64,000 bases of DNA from assembly GCF_000381365.1 (NCBI RefSeq), contig NZ_KB905466.1:2485029-2549028 (forward strand), written 5' to 3'. Under the pieces are notes generated by a model. That model ran no database searches. It was given only the letters and a program-made list of their open reading frames with translations, and had not been told where the DNA came from. Both the position numbers and the translations under genes were made by a program. The DNA is from Bacteroides salyersiae WAL 10018 = DSM 18765 = JCM 12988. GTDB lineage: Bacteria > Bacteroidota > Bacteroidia > Bacteroidales > Bacteroidaceae. Numbering within the stretch: the stretch's first letter is position 1; the number at the start of each line of letters is the position of its first letter. Below, piece by piece: positions 37,654 to 46,337 of the stretch.

Positions 37654-37751
37654 AAGCGTTTTTATTAAATAATGATGAGATTAAAAATGAAAATATCCCG
37701 AAACTGCTTGAATCCCGGGATATTTTAGGTAATGATGGAAACTGGTCTTTT

Positions 37752-38597
37752 TTACAGTTTTATAATGTGTTTGCTTACTGTTTTTCCACTAACCAACTTC
37801 ACGGAAATAATGTATGAACCCGATTGCAGGGCCGATAGGTTGATTTGATTCTCTCCTGCCATGTTGTAGCTGCCGGCCAATTGACCGCTGATGGCATACA
37901 GGTTGGCCGACTGAACTGCTTCTTCGGAATCGATCGTAATATAGTCTGTTACGGCAGTAGGATAGATGTTTAAACCGTCGTTGGCTTTAGCAGACTTGAT
38001 TCCTGTGGGCGAACCTTTATAAGCGAATATGTTGGATACATAAATATTAGGTGCATATTGCTTGGAGAGTGGTTCGTATATACCGTCTCTGCTGCCGAGT
38101 CTTAAGCCGTTGATCACATAATTCTTATTCTCCGCAGTCCAGTCGAAGTTTTCGATAGGAAGATCGATAGAATTCCATTGATTGGCTTTCAAGTCGAATA
38201 TTTCGCTGTAAGCATCTGCCATTGCCGGGTAATTCCAGGTTACGCCTACCACGAACTGGCAATCCTGATCCGGCCAGAAATCGAAATGCAGATAGTCATA
38301 ATCGGTAACGGTGGCGCCGGCATTGGTATAGAATGAGGACCATTCCAGGTTAATCATATGCAGAACCGCATCCTTATTAATATAATCGTCTACGAAATTA
38401 TCCGGACTAAGTCCCCAGTTTGTACGTAGGATCAGTTTGTGATCTGATGCCGGTTCATAAGTCTTTCCATAGAACGAAATGACGTCTGCTTCCGGGTAAG
38501 TCGGAGTAGGAGCGGCCATTGTCGGTTCTTGTGCATTTGCAAATTGTGTACTGCCTAATAATGCCAAGGCTGCAATAAAATAAGTAATCTTTCTCAT
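37752..38597 (-). CDS. Small secreted jelly-roll protein with sorting-type tail
   Basis: The 281-residue protein has a signal peptide (MRKITYFIAALALLGSTQFANAQ). One beta-sandwich domain (residues ~30-200; DVISFYGKTYEP, DYLHFDFWPDQDCQFVVGVTW, IYVSNIFAYKG) is clearly related to the three sandwiches of the GH5 at 32682-35819. A T9SS type-A-like tail closes it (LNIYPTAVTDYITIDSEEAVQSANLYAISGQ...GSYIISVKL). With no enzyme domain it is probably a free glycan-binding protein of the PUL. It is divergent from SusC and shares the operator-rich region 38676-38791. The SGNH gene starts 98 nt downstream and may be co-transcribed. Confidence 0.75.
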   Translation of the reverse strand: MRKITYFIAALALLGSTQFANAQEPTMAAPTPTYPEADVISFYGKTYEPASDHKLILRTNWGLSPDNFVDDYINKDAVLHMINLEWSSFYTNAGATVTDYDYLHFDFWPDQDCQFVVGVTWNYPAMADAYSEIFDLKANQWNSIDLPIENFDWTAENKNYVINGLRLGSRDGIYEPLSKQYAPNIYVSNIFAYKGSPTGIKSAKANDGLNIYPTAVTDYITIDSEEAVQSANLYAISGQLAGSYNMAGENQINLSALQSGSYIISVKLVSGKTVSKHIIKL

Positions 38598-38675
38598 AAT
38601 CTTAAAATTTTAGAGTTTAACGATTTGTTCCCTTTTGGTGTGGGCAAAGTAATGGAAAAGATCATTTTGGGGATG

Positions 38676-38791
38676 TAATAATCTTATTTTTTTATAGAAG
38701 AATATTGTTTTAACTATTTATTTTTCTGAAATTCAACCCCACTAAACTAAGATTATTATATCCTTCTATAAATATGAAATATTCTTCTATG
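38676..38791. promoter_or_regulatory. Candidate HTCS operator region between 37752 and SusC genes
   Basis: Two direct repeats ATATCCTTCTATA (38758-38770) and ATATTCTTCTATG (38779-38791) are 21 bp apart, and an inverted copy lies at 38693-38705. A second inverted pair, TAATAATCTTA (38676-38686) and TAAGATTATTA (38748-38758), is interleaved with them. Direct repeats two helical turns apart fit the AraC-type HTH of an HTCS. Confidence 0.55.
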
Positions 38792-38814
38792 GAACAAGCT
38801 CCGAGGAAGCTACT

Positions 38815-38845
38815 TTTGTAGACAGGTAAAAGAAAACTTAGTTTG
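38815..38845 (+). promoter_or_regulatory. SusC promoter
   Basis: TTTG (38815-38818), a 19-nt spacer and TTAGTTTG (38838-38845) match the Bacteroidetes promoter at all but one defined position. It lies 24 bp downstream of the direct repeats. The leader to the ATG at 38974 is about 120 nt. Confidence 0.6.
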
Positions 38846-38973
38846 TCAACAAAAGAAAGGAGGACATGTAGAAGAAACGATGAATTCAATAAACTGCACT
38901 TGTGATAGATGATAATCTTCCGGGTCGGAGAGCTTGTGATTTATTTAAAAAAGAATCTAATACTGATAATTGT

Positions 38974-41900
38974 ATGATTTCAAAAGACGAAAATATAAAA
39001 AGGCGGATCATTGGTGTTTTATTTTTCTTATGTGCTCTAAGTCCTGCATTATGGGCTCAGTCGCGCATTATAAAAGGTGAAGTGCTCGATCCCAACGGAG
39101 AACCTCTGATAGGTGTAGGGGTTATGATTAAAAATACTACTGCTGGAACCATCACTGATGTCGATGGAAGATATTCCATTCAGGTTCCCGATAATAATGC
39201 TGTTCTTTCCTTCTCTTATGTAGGCTATAAAAGAAAAGAGGTCAAGGTGGGAAGTCAAAGCGTGATTAATATTTCTCTGGAAGAGGAATCCGTATTGATG
39301 GATCAAGTTGTCATTGTGGGATATGGTAGCCAGAAGAAAGTCAATCTGACGGGAGCCGTAGCTGCAATTTCCGTTGACGAATCCCTTGCCGGCCGTTCGG
39401 TTGCCAATGTCTCTTCCGCTTTGCAGGGGTTGATGCCGGGACTGTCCGTGAGCCAGAGCTCGGGTATGGCGGGAAATAATTCTGCCAAACTGTTGATTCG
39501 TGGTTTAGGAACGATCAATAGTGCCGATCCGCTGATCGTGGTGGACGACATGCCGGATGCCGATATTAACCGGCTAAATATGAATGATATAGAAAGTATA
39601 ACCGTCTTGAAGGATGCAACGGCTTCTTCCGTTTACGGTTCTCGTGCAGCCAACGGTGTAATACTTGTTAAAACCAAATCGGGTAAAGGTTTGGAAAAGA
39701 CGCAAATAACCTTCTCCGGATCGTATGGATGGGAAAAGCCGACGAATACTTACGATTTTATATCCAATTATCCACGCGCTTTGACTTTACAGCAAATTTC
39801 CTCTTCGACCAATCCCGGCAAGAATGGAGAAAATCAGAATTTTAAGGATGGAACGATCGACCAATGGCTGGCATTGGGAATGATTGACGACAAGCGGTAT
39901 CCGAACACGGACTGGTGGGATTACATCATGCGAACGGGTTCCATTCAAAATTATAATGTATCGGCAACGGGTGGAAGCGAGAAATCGAACTTTTACGCAT
40001 CTGTGGGATATATGAAGCAGGAAGGATTACAGATAAATAATGACTACGACCGCTATAACGCCCGTTTTAACTTTGACTATAAGGTGATGAAAAATGTGAA
40101 TACCGGATTCCGTTTTGACGGGAACTGGAGTAATTTCACTTATGCCTTGGACAATGGTTTCACGAGCGATTCTAACCTGGATATGCAGAGTGCGATTGCC
40201 GGTATCTATCCTTATGATCCGGTTCTGGATGTTTATGGCGGTGTAATGGCGTATGGAGAAGATCCACAGGCTTTCAATCCGTTGAGCTTTTTCACAAATC
40301 AGTTGAAGAAGAAAGACAGACAGGAGTTGAATGCTTCTTTCTATCTTGACTGGGAACCCGTAAAGGGTCTGGTAGCCCGCGTGGATTATGGTTTGAAGTA
40401 TTATAACCAATTTTATAAGGAAGCGGACATCCCCAACCGTTCTTACAATTTCCAGACGAACTCGTATGGTATCAGGGAATATGTTACGGAGAATGCCGGA
40501 GTTACAAACCAGACGAGCACCGGTTACAAAACTCTGTTGAATGCCCGTTTGAATTATCACACGGTTTTTGCTACACACCATGATTTGAATGCCATGTTCG
40601 TATATAGCGAGGAATACTGGCACGACCGTTATCAGATGTCCTATAGGCAGGACAGAATTCATCCGTCACTCTCCGAAATAGATGCTGCCTTGTCCGGAAC
40701 ACAGTCTACTTCCGGTAATTCTTCGGCAGAAGGACTCCGTTCTTATATCGGACGTATCAATTATTCTGCTTACGGCAAATATTTGCTGGAACTTAATTTC
40801 CGTGTCGATGGTTCGTCTAAGTTTCAACCGGGACACCAGTACGGCTTTTTCCCGTCGGCAGCTTTGGGCTGGAGGTTTAGCGAAGAGTCGTTTGTGAAGC
40901 CTTATATAGGGAAATGGCTGGCAAGCGGAAAACTCCGTGCTTCTTACGGTAAGCTGGGTAACAATAGCGGTATTGGCAGATACCAGCAGCAAGAGGTGCT
41001 TTATCAGAATAACTATATGCTGGACGGTTCGATTGCCAAAGGTTTTGTGTATTCTAAAATGTTGAACCCGGATCTGACTTGGGAATCTACGGGAGTATTC
41101 AACCTGGGACTGGACCTGATGTTTTTCGATGGAAAACTCGCTGCGGAATTTGATTATTACGACCGTCTGACGACCGGTATGTTGCAAAAGTCGCAGATGT
41201 CCATTCTGCTGACCGGTGCTTATGAAGCGCCTATGGCAAATCTGGGGACGCTCCGTAACCGGGGATTCGAAGCGAACTTAACCTGGAGAGACCGGATTGC
41301 AGACTTTACTTATTCTGCCAATTTCAATATCTCTTATAACCGTACGAACCTTGAGAAGTGGGGGGAGTTCCTGGATAAAGGATATGTTTACATAGATATG
41401 CCTTATCATTTTGTATACAGCCAGCCGGATCGCGGATTGGCTCAAACCTGGACCGATTCCTATAACGCTACCCCTCAAGGAGTGGCTCCGGGAGATGTGA
41501 TCCGTCTGGATACCAATGGCGACGGACGCATTGATGGCAATGACAAAGTGGCCTATACAAACTTCCAGCGCGATATGCCGACTACCAACTTCGCCTTGAA
41601 CCTTCAGATGGGATGGAAAGGTATCGATGTATCTTTACTGTTTCAAGGATCGGCTGGTCGTAAAGACTTCTGGAACAACAAATATACGGAAATCAACCTG
41701 CCGGACAAGCGTTATACCTCCAACTGGGATCAATGGAATAAGCCTTGGTCGTGGGAGAACAGAGGAGGAGAGTGGCCGCGTTTGGGAGGATTGGTGACTA
41801 ACAAGACGGAAACTGATTTCTGGTTGCAGAACATGACTTATTTAAGAATGAAGAACCTCATGATCGGTTATACCTTTCCGAAAAAATGGACGAGAAAGTG

Positions 41901-42051
41901 TTTCATAGAGAATCTCCGGATTTATGGAACGGCGGAAAATCTGCTGACTATTACCGGTTATAAAGGACTCGATCCGGAAAAAGCGGCTAACTCACAAGAT
42001 TTGTATCCTATCACCAAATCTTATTCTATTGGCGTTAATCTGAGTTTTTAA
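38974..42051 (+). CDS. SusC-family TonB-dependent outer-membrane transporter
   Basis: I use the ATG at 38974 (MISKDENIKRRIIGVLFFLCALSPALWAQS, a signal peptide); the in-frame sequence before it is leader. The product is about 1025 residues. It starts with a carboxypeptidase-D-like regulatory domain (IIKGEVLDPNGEPLIGVGVMIKNTTAGTITDVDGRYSI), a TonB box region (MDQVVIVGYGSQKKVNLTGAV), and the plug (INSADPLIVVDDMP...ASSVYGSRAANGVILV). A 22-strand barrel follows and ends ITKSYSIGVNLSF. It has no N-terminal STN domain, so no direct sigma/anti-sigma link is expected, consistent with HTCS control. It imports the oligosaccharide captured by SusD. Confidence 0.95.
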   Translation: MISKDENIKRRIIGVLFFLCALSPALWAQSRIIKGEVLDPNGEPLIGVGVMIKNTTAGTITDVDGRYSIQVPDNNAVLSFSYVGYKRKEVKVGSQSVINISLEEESVLMDQVVIVGYGSQKKVNLTGAVAAISVDESLAGRSVANVSSALQGLMPGLSVSQSSGMAGNNSAKLLIRGLGTINSADPLIVVDDMPDADINRLNMNDIESITVLKDATASSVYGSRAANGVILVKTKSGKGLEKTQITFSGSYGWEKPTNTYDFISNYPRALTLQQISSSTNPGKNGENQNFKDGTIDQWLALGMIDDKRYPNTDWWDYIMRTGSIQNYNVSATGGSEKSNFYASVGYMKQEGLQINNDYDRYNARFNFDYKVMKNVNTGFRFDGNWSNFTYALDNGFTSDSNLDMQSAIAGIYPYDPVLDVYGGVMAYGEDPQAFNPLSFFTNQLKKKDRQELNASFYLDWEPVKGLVARVDYGLKYYNQFYKEADIPNRSYNFQTNSYGIREYVTENAGVTNQTSTGYKTLLNARLNYHTVFATHHDLNAMFVYSEEYWHDRYQMSYRQDRIHPSLSEIDAALSGTQSTSGNSSAEGLRSYIGRINYSAYGKYLLELNFRVDGSSKFQPGHQYGFFPSAALGWRFSEESFVKPYIGKWLASGKLRASYGKLGNNSGIGRYQQQEVLYQNNYMLDGSIAKGFVYSKMLNPDLTWESTGVFNLGLDLMFFDGKLAAEFDYYDRLTTGMLQKSQMSILLTGAYEAPMANLGTLRNRGFEANLTWRDRIADFTYSANFNISYNRTNLEKWGEFLDKGYVYIDMPYHFVYSQPDRGLAQTWTDSYNATPQGVAPGDVIRLDTNGDGRIDGNDKVAYTNFQRDMPTTNFALNLQMGWKGIDVSLLFQGSAGRKDFWNNKYTEINLPDKRYTSNWDQWNKPWSWENRGGEWPRLGGLVTNKTETDFWLQNMTYLRMKNLMIGYTFPKKWTRKCFIENLRIYGTAENLLTITGYKGLDPEKAANSQDLYPITKSYSIGVNLSF

Positions 42052-42070
42052 TAAATGAAAAGCGGAAATT

Positions 42071-43912
42071 ATGAAAAGAGTTTATATTAAATATATAGGT
42101 TTGATTGCTGGGATGATGATGCTATTCAGTTCCTGTGCCGACTTGTTGAATCAAGAACCTACGGTGGATCTGCCGGCTACTAATTATTGGAAAACAGAGT
42201 CCGATGCCGAATCAGCATTGAACGGGCTGGTATCCGATATACGCTGGCTTTTTAACCGGGACTACTATCTCGACGGAATGGGAGAATTTGTCAGAGTGCG
42301 CGGTAACTCTTTCCTGAGCGATAAAGGACGCGACGGAAGAGCTTACAGGGGGCTTTGGGAAATCAATCCGGTAGGCTACGGCGGCGGATGGTCCGAAATG
42401 TACAGGTATTGCTATGGGGGCATCAACCGTGTAAACTATGTAATCGACAATGTCGAGAAGATGATAGCTAATGCAAGTAGTGAAAAAACGATCAAGAACT
42501 TGGAAGGCATAATCGGTGAATGTAAGCTGATGCGGGCTTTGGTTTATTTCAGATTGATCATGATGTGGGGAGATGTGCCTTATATCGACTGGAGAGTATA
42601 CGATAATTCGGAGGTTGAGAACTTACCGCGTACTCCGCTTGCCGAAGTAAAGGATCATATCCTGGATGATTTGCTGGATGCTTTTAAGAAATTGCCCGAA
42701 AAGGCGACAGTTGAAGGCCGTTTTTCACAACCTGCCGCATTGGCTTTACGCGGAAAGGTACTGCTTTATTGGGCAAGCTGGAACCATTACGGTTGGCCGG
42801 AACTGGATACGTTTACACCGAGCGAAGAGGAAGCTCGAAAAGCATATAAGGCGGCAGCCGAAGATTTCAGAACGGTGATTGATGACTATGGTCTGACTCT
42901 GTTCAGAAATGGAGAGCCGGGAGAATGTGACGAGCCGGGAAAAGCCGACAAGCTGCCCAATTACTATGACCTGTTTTTGCCTACGGCAAACGGTGATGCC
43001 GAATTTGTACTGGCATTTAATCACGGTGGCACGAACACAGGGCAGGGCGATCAGCTGATGCGGGATTTAGCCGGACGAAGTGTTGAAAACTCACAATGTT
43101 GGGTATCTCCCCGTTTCGAAATTGCCGATAAATATCAGTCTACGATAACCGGTGACTTCTGTGTACCGTTGGTTAAGTTGAATCCCTCTTCTGTGCCCGA
43201 TGCCCGTACCCGTCCTAATTCAGCCGTGAATCCGGAGAGTTATAAGGACCGGGATTACCGTATGAAAGCGTCGATCATGTGGGATTATGAAATATGCCAG
43301 GGACTCATGTCCAAGAAAGTGACAGGATGGGTGCCTTTCATCTACAAGATGTGGGGAAGTGAAGTAGTTATTAATGGTGAAACCTATATGTCCTACAATA
43401 CCGATGGTACCAATTCCGGATATGTATTCCGGAAGTTTGTGAGGAACTATCCTGGTGAAGAACGGGCTGACGGAGATTTCAATTGGCCTGTCATACGTCT
43501 TGCCGATGTGTTTTTAATGTATGCTGAGGCGGATAATGCCGTAAACGGTCCTCAGCCTTATGCCATAGAGCTGGTGAACAGAGTGCGTCACAGAGGTAAT
43601 CTTCCGGTGTTGGCATCCAGTAAGACATCTACTCCCGAAGCATTTTTCGAAGCGATAAAGCAGGAGAGAATTGTGGAACTGCTGGGAGAGGGCCAGCGTG
43701 CATTTGATACGCGCAGGTGGAGAGAGATCGAAACAGTCTGGTGCGAACCCGGTGGCAGAGGAGTAAAGATGTATGATACGTATGGAGCACAGGTTGCCGA
43801 ATTTTATGTGAATCAGAATAACCTGGCTTATGAACGTTGCTATATTTTCCAGATACCGGAGTCGGAACGTAACCGTAATCCGAATTTGACTCAGAATAAA
43901 CCATACAGATAA
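42071..43912 (+). CDS. SusD-family glycan-binding lipoprotein
   Basis: The 613-residue outer-membrane lipoprotein has lipobox LFSSC at Cys22. The RagB/SusD helical TPR core is seen in TNYWKTESDAESALNGLVSDI, YRGLWEINPVGYGGGWSEMYRYCYGGINRVNYVIDNV, ECKLMRALVYFRLIMMWGDVPYI and the C-terminal VIRLADVFLMYAEADNAV...INRVRHR-like pattern with QERIVELLGEGQRAFDTRRW. It forms the lid of the SusC transporter and binds the PUL substrate. The start lies 19 nt after the SusC stop, so the pair is co-transcribed. Confidence 0.95.
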   Translation: MKRVYIKYIGLIAGMMMLFSSCADLLNQEPTVDLPATNYWKTESDAESALNGLVSDIRWLFNRDYYLDGMGEFVRVRGNSFLSDKGRDGRAYRGLWEINPVGYGGGWSEMYRYCYGGINRVNYVIDNVEKMIANASSEKTIKNLEGIIGECKLMRALVYFRLIMMWGDVPYIDWRVYDNSEVENLPRTPLAEVKDHILDDLLDAFKKLPEKATVEGRFSQPAALALRGKVLLYWASWNHYGWPELDTFTPSEEEARKAYKAAAEDFRTVIDDYGLTLFRNGEPGECDEPGKADKLPNYYDLFLPTANGDAEFVLAFNHGGTNTGQGDQLMRDLAGRSVENSQCWVSPRFEIADKYQSTITGDFCVPLVKLNPSSVPDARTRPNSAVNPESYKDRDYRMKASIMWDYEICQGLMSKKVTGWVPFIYKMWGSEVVINGETYMSYNTDGTNSGYVFRKFVRNYPGEERADGDFNWPVIRLADVFLMYAEADNAVNGPQPYAIELVNRVRHRGNLPVLASSKTSTPEAFFEAIKQERIVELLGEGQRAFDTRRWREIETVWCEPGGRGVKMYDTYGAQVAEFYVNQNNLAYERCYIFQIPESERNRNPNLTQNKPYR

Positions 43913-43926
43913 TAACTATATAACAG

Positions 43927-44343
43927 ATGATGGGTATGAAAACATATTGGAAAAATATATTCTTAATTCTTTTAATGATATTGTCGTTAAGCGGATGTAC
44001 TGAAAATCCCGTTGATGAAGACGGACTGTTGATAACCGGAAGAGAGGAATGCTATGTCAGCAACTTTGATTTGTTAGGGACGGATCGCTTGTCTGTAAGG
44101 ATTGGCAATGCCGAGATTGACAACAACGAATGCACGATTGACGTGGTGGTAGCCTATGGCACCGATCTGAGAAACCTGTATCCGCAGTTCACTCTGGTGA
44201 CGGATGCTAAGCTGGACCCAAAAATTACGGGTATAACCGATTTTTCGGATTTGGACAATCCGAAGCGGTACACGGTGATTTCCGGAAACAGACAAGTCCG
44301 TAAAACATACACGGTATATGTATCCGTACAACCGCTAAAATAG
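43927..44343 (+). CDS. Small surface lipoprotein of the SusCD operon (DUF5018-like)
   Basis: The 138-residue protein has lipobox LSLSGC near residue 24. The mature part is one beta-rich domain (FDLLGTDRLSVRIGNAEIDNNECTIDVVVAYGTDLRNLYPQFTLVTDAKLDP...YTVISGNRQVRKTYTVYVSVQ), which fits the DUF5018 type often found in surface proteins next to SusD. A second in-frame ATG lies three codons later, and either start gives the same mature protein. It lies 14 nt after susD. It is probably a short surface glycan-binding or assembly accessory protein. Confidence 0.7.
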   Translation: MMGMKTYWKNIFLILLMILSLSGCTENPVDEDGLLITGREECYVSNFDLLGTDRLSVRIGNAEIDNNECTIDVVVAYGTDLRNLYPQFTLVTDAKLDPKITGITDFSDLDNPKRYTVISGNRQVRKTYTVYVSVQPLK

Positions 44344-44368
44344 GTCTTTAATAATAAACGATGTAACG

Positions 44369-45340
44369 ATGATGAAAAAATATAATAAAATTGTAGGTTT
44401 CGTTCTTTTGTTATGTTTGTCTTTTTCTTTTGTAGCTTGTGACAATGAGGAAGATAATACATTGTTAAAAAACGATTGTCTGAAAAGGACATTGGGACCG
44501 AATGTAGTTGGCGAAAATATTTATTTTGCTTACGCTATGGCTTTGCCTTATCATACGGGAAAAATCGTATCGGCTCAGGTTGAAGCGACCATCAAAGGTG
44601 CGGAAGGCACTTATCTGGAAAATAATTCCTACCACACGAATGCCGAGGGGGCGGATGTGCCTGTCCTTGTCGGCAATCCTTGTACCAATAACGATAATAT
44701 CACGCAGGTAGAATTTTGCGTAGATACTTGCGCGGCCACGTTAAGGTACTATTATAAGATTCCGGAAGCGGCTCGCGGACAATCGGTTGCCTTTACCTTC
44801 TCTGCAAAAGCGGACAACGGCGAGACGGTTTCCCTGACAATGGGACCGTATACCATCGCTAAGATGGAGATGAAGCGTAATCTTAAGTTTGATGATGATT
44901 ATTGTTATGTCTCTATAGCAGACATGGAAATTTACAATCAAACAGAAGCTGCTGCTAATCCCGATAAGATCGATCTTGTATATGTGTGGCAGCGTGAAAG
45001 CACTTTCAGACACTCTTTTGCCGCACCGGCTGCCGATCCGCAGTGGCTTCCCGATATTGTATTACCGTCGGGGGTAAATAGAGATGCCAAGATACGGAAA
45101 GAATTTGGAATGATAGACTCCCACTTGACCGATGAACCTAATAGTGGCACGTATATAGATGATATTGATTTTGAAACGATCGACTTGTCTAATATGCCCA
45201 ATTATGTTATAAATCTCAAAGATAAAGGAGGTATGTGGGTTGAAACACAAGACGGTAAATACAGGGCTTTTATCTATTTGAATAGCTTGAAGACGATTCC
45301 GGGGGGAACCCTGAGCATGAAACGCTATACTGTAAAGTAA
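44369..45340 (+). CDS. DUF4466-like surface lipoprotein, candidate glycan-binding protein
   Basis: The 323-residue lipoprotein has lipobox SFVAC near residue 24. The following sequence (NDCLKRTLGPNVVGENIYFAYAMALPYHTGKIVSAQVEATIKGAEGTYLENNSYHTN) resembles DUF4466 proteins that accompany SusCD pairs. A C-terminal part is rich in Asp and aromatic residues (DLVYVWQRESTFRHSFAAPAADPQWLP). It has no catalytic motif. It ends the SusCD operon before a bidirectional terminator. A role as the surface glycan-binding protein (SGBP) of this PUL is likely from position. Confidence 0.7.
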   Translation: MMKKYNKIVGFVLLLCLSFSFVACDNEEDNTLLKNDCLKRTLGPNVVGENIYFAYAMALPYHTGKIVSAQVEATIKGAEGTYLENNSYHTNAEGADVPVLVGNPCTNNDNITQVEFCVDTCAATLRYYYKIPEAARGQSVAFTFSAKADNGETVSLTMGPYTIAKMEMKRNLKFDDDYCYVSIADMEIYNQTEAAANPDKIDLVYVWQRESTFRHSFAAPAADPQWLPDIVLPSGVNRDAKIRKEFGMIDSHLTDEPNSGTYIDDIDFETIDLSNMPNYVINLKDKGGMWVETQDGKYRAFIYLNSLKTIPGGTLSMKRYTVK

Positions 45341-45369
45341 CGCGGATCGTTTTCATCGATGCAGGAACA

Positions 45370-45414
45370 AAATATCTCAGATCTGAAACGTTCGTTTCGA
45401 GGTCTGAGATATTT
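45370..45414. terminator. Bidirectional terminator closing the PUL
   Basis: A long, nearly perfect stem (AAATATCTCAG...CTGAGATATTT, about 18 bp) with a TTCG loop has A/T-rich ends. It serves the SusCD operon on the plus strand and the ychF-SDR operon on the minus strand. Confidence 0.85.
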
Positions 45415-45438
45415 GTTGTAGTATGGAGGTGTATTATG

Positions 45439-46308
45439 TTATTCGATATAAATCATCTTCTTCGTCATTCCCCCGTCGATTGTGATATTCTCACCATTGA
45501 TAAAGTCATTTTCTTCCTGGCTGAGAAACAGGCACATCCGGGCAATATCTTCCGGCTTGCCTACTCGTCCTGAAGGGTGCTGTGTGTGATCTTCCGGCCG
45601 GAGTTGCTCATAATGATTGTTCTGTATCCAGCCCGGTGCAATGGAATTGACCGTGATATGCCATTCGGAGAGCGAGAGTGCCAGCGCATGTGTCAGTGAG
45701 TAAATGCCGCCTTTGGATGCTGCATATCCTTCACTTCCCGGCTCGCTCATCAGATAGCGGGTTGAACAGATATTGATGATCCTGCCGAATGGATTAGCAG
45801 TGGATTGAGACTTACGGTGAATGGCCAATAGCCGGGAGGTGATAAATACCGGACGTAAGTTAACTGACAGGATCTTATCAAAATCTTCTACGCTCGTTTC
45901 GGTGATAGGGGAAAATTCGCTGATACCCGCATTATTGATAAGAATATCGATGTCTCCCCAAACCAGAAAAATACGTTGCATGCAGTGTTCAAGTGCCTCT
46001 TTGTCGCTTACATCGGCCCGATAGAATACAGCTCCGGTATCTTTTGCAGTCTGTTGGCCTGCCGTTTCGTTTCTGTCGCAAAATGCCACCCGATATCCCG
46101 CACGGCAGAATGCTTCTACAATGGCTCTACCTATCCCTTCGGCTCCTCCGGTGACGAATACCCGCTTTTTCCGTTCTGTGGCCGATGGTGCCGGTTTATT
46201 CTGCTGAGCAGTACCTGTTACCGGCCGGCCATATTTTTTAGCCCTTTCCCAAGCGGCTTTTCTGGCTTCATACTGTTCACGTTGTTTTTCTATATAGTTG
46301 TCTGCCAT
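45439..46308 (-). CDS. SDR-family oxidoreductase with charged N-terminal extension
   Basis: The 289-residue NAD(P)-dependent short-chain dehydrogenase has TGGAEGIGRAIVE (cofactor loop), LINNAGISEF, catalytic Ser-Tyr-Lys in ICSTRYL...YAASKGG, and C-terminal INGENITIDGG. About 48 residues precede the Rossmann fold (MADNYIEKQREQYEARKAAWERAKKYGRP), a highly charged, predicted helical extension that most SDRs lack. The substrate is unknown. It is the last gene of the ychF-panE-lgt-CAT-SDR operon, 29 nt after the CAT-like gene. Confidence 0.88.
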   Translation of the reverse strand: MADNYIEKQREQYEARKAAWERAKKYGRPVTGTAQQNKPAPSATERKKRVFVTGGAEGIGRAIVEAFCRAGYRVAFCDRNETAGQQTAKDTGAVFYRADVSDKEALEHCMQRIFLVWGDIDILINNAGISEFSPITETSVEDFDKILSVNLRPVFITSRLLAIHRKSQSTANPFGRIINICSTRYLMSEPGSEGYAASKGGIYSLTHALALSLSEWHITVNSIAPGWIQNNHYEQLRPEDHTQHPSGRVGKPEDIARMCLFLSQEENDFINGENITIDGGMTKKMIYIE

Positions 46309-46337
46309 GGTCGAGTCTGTTTATTGAGGAGCACTCT

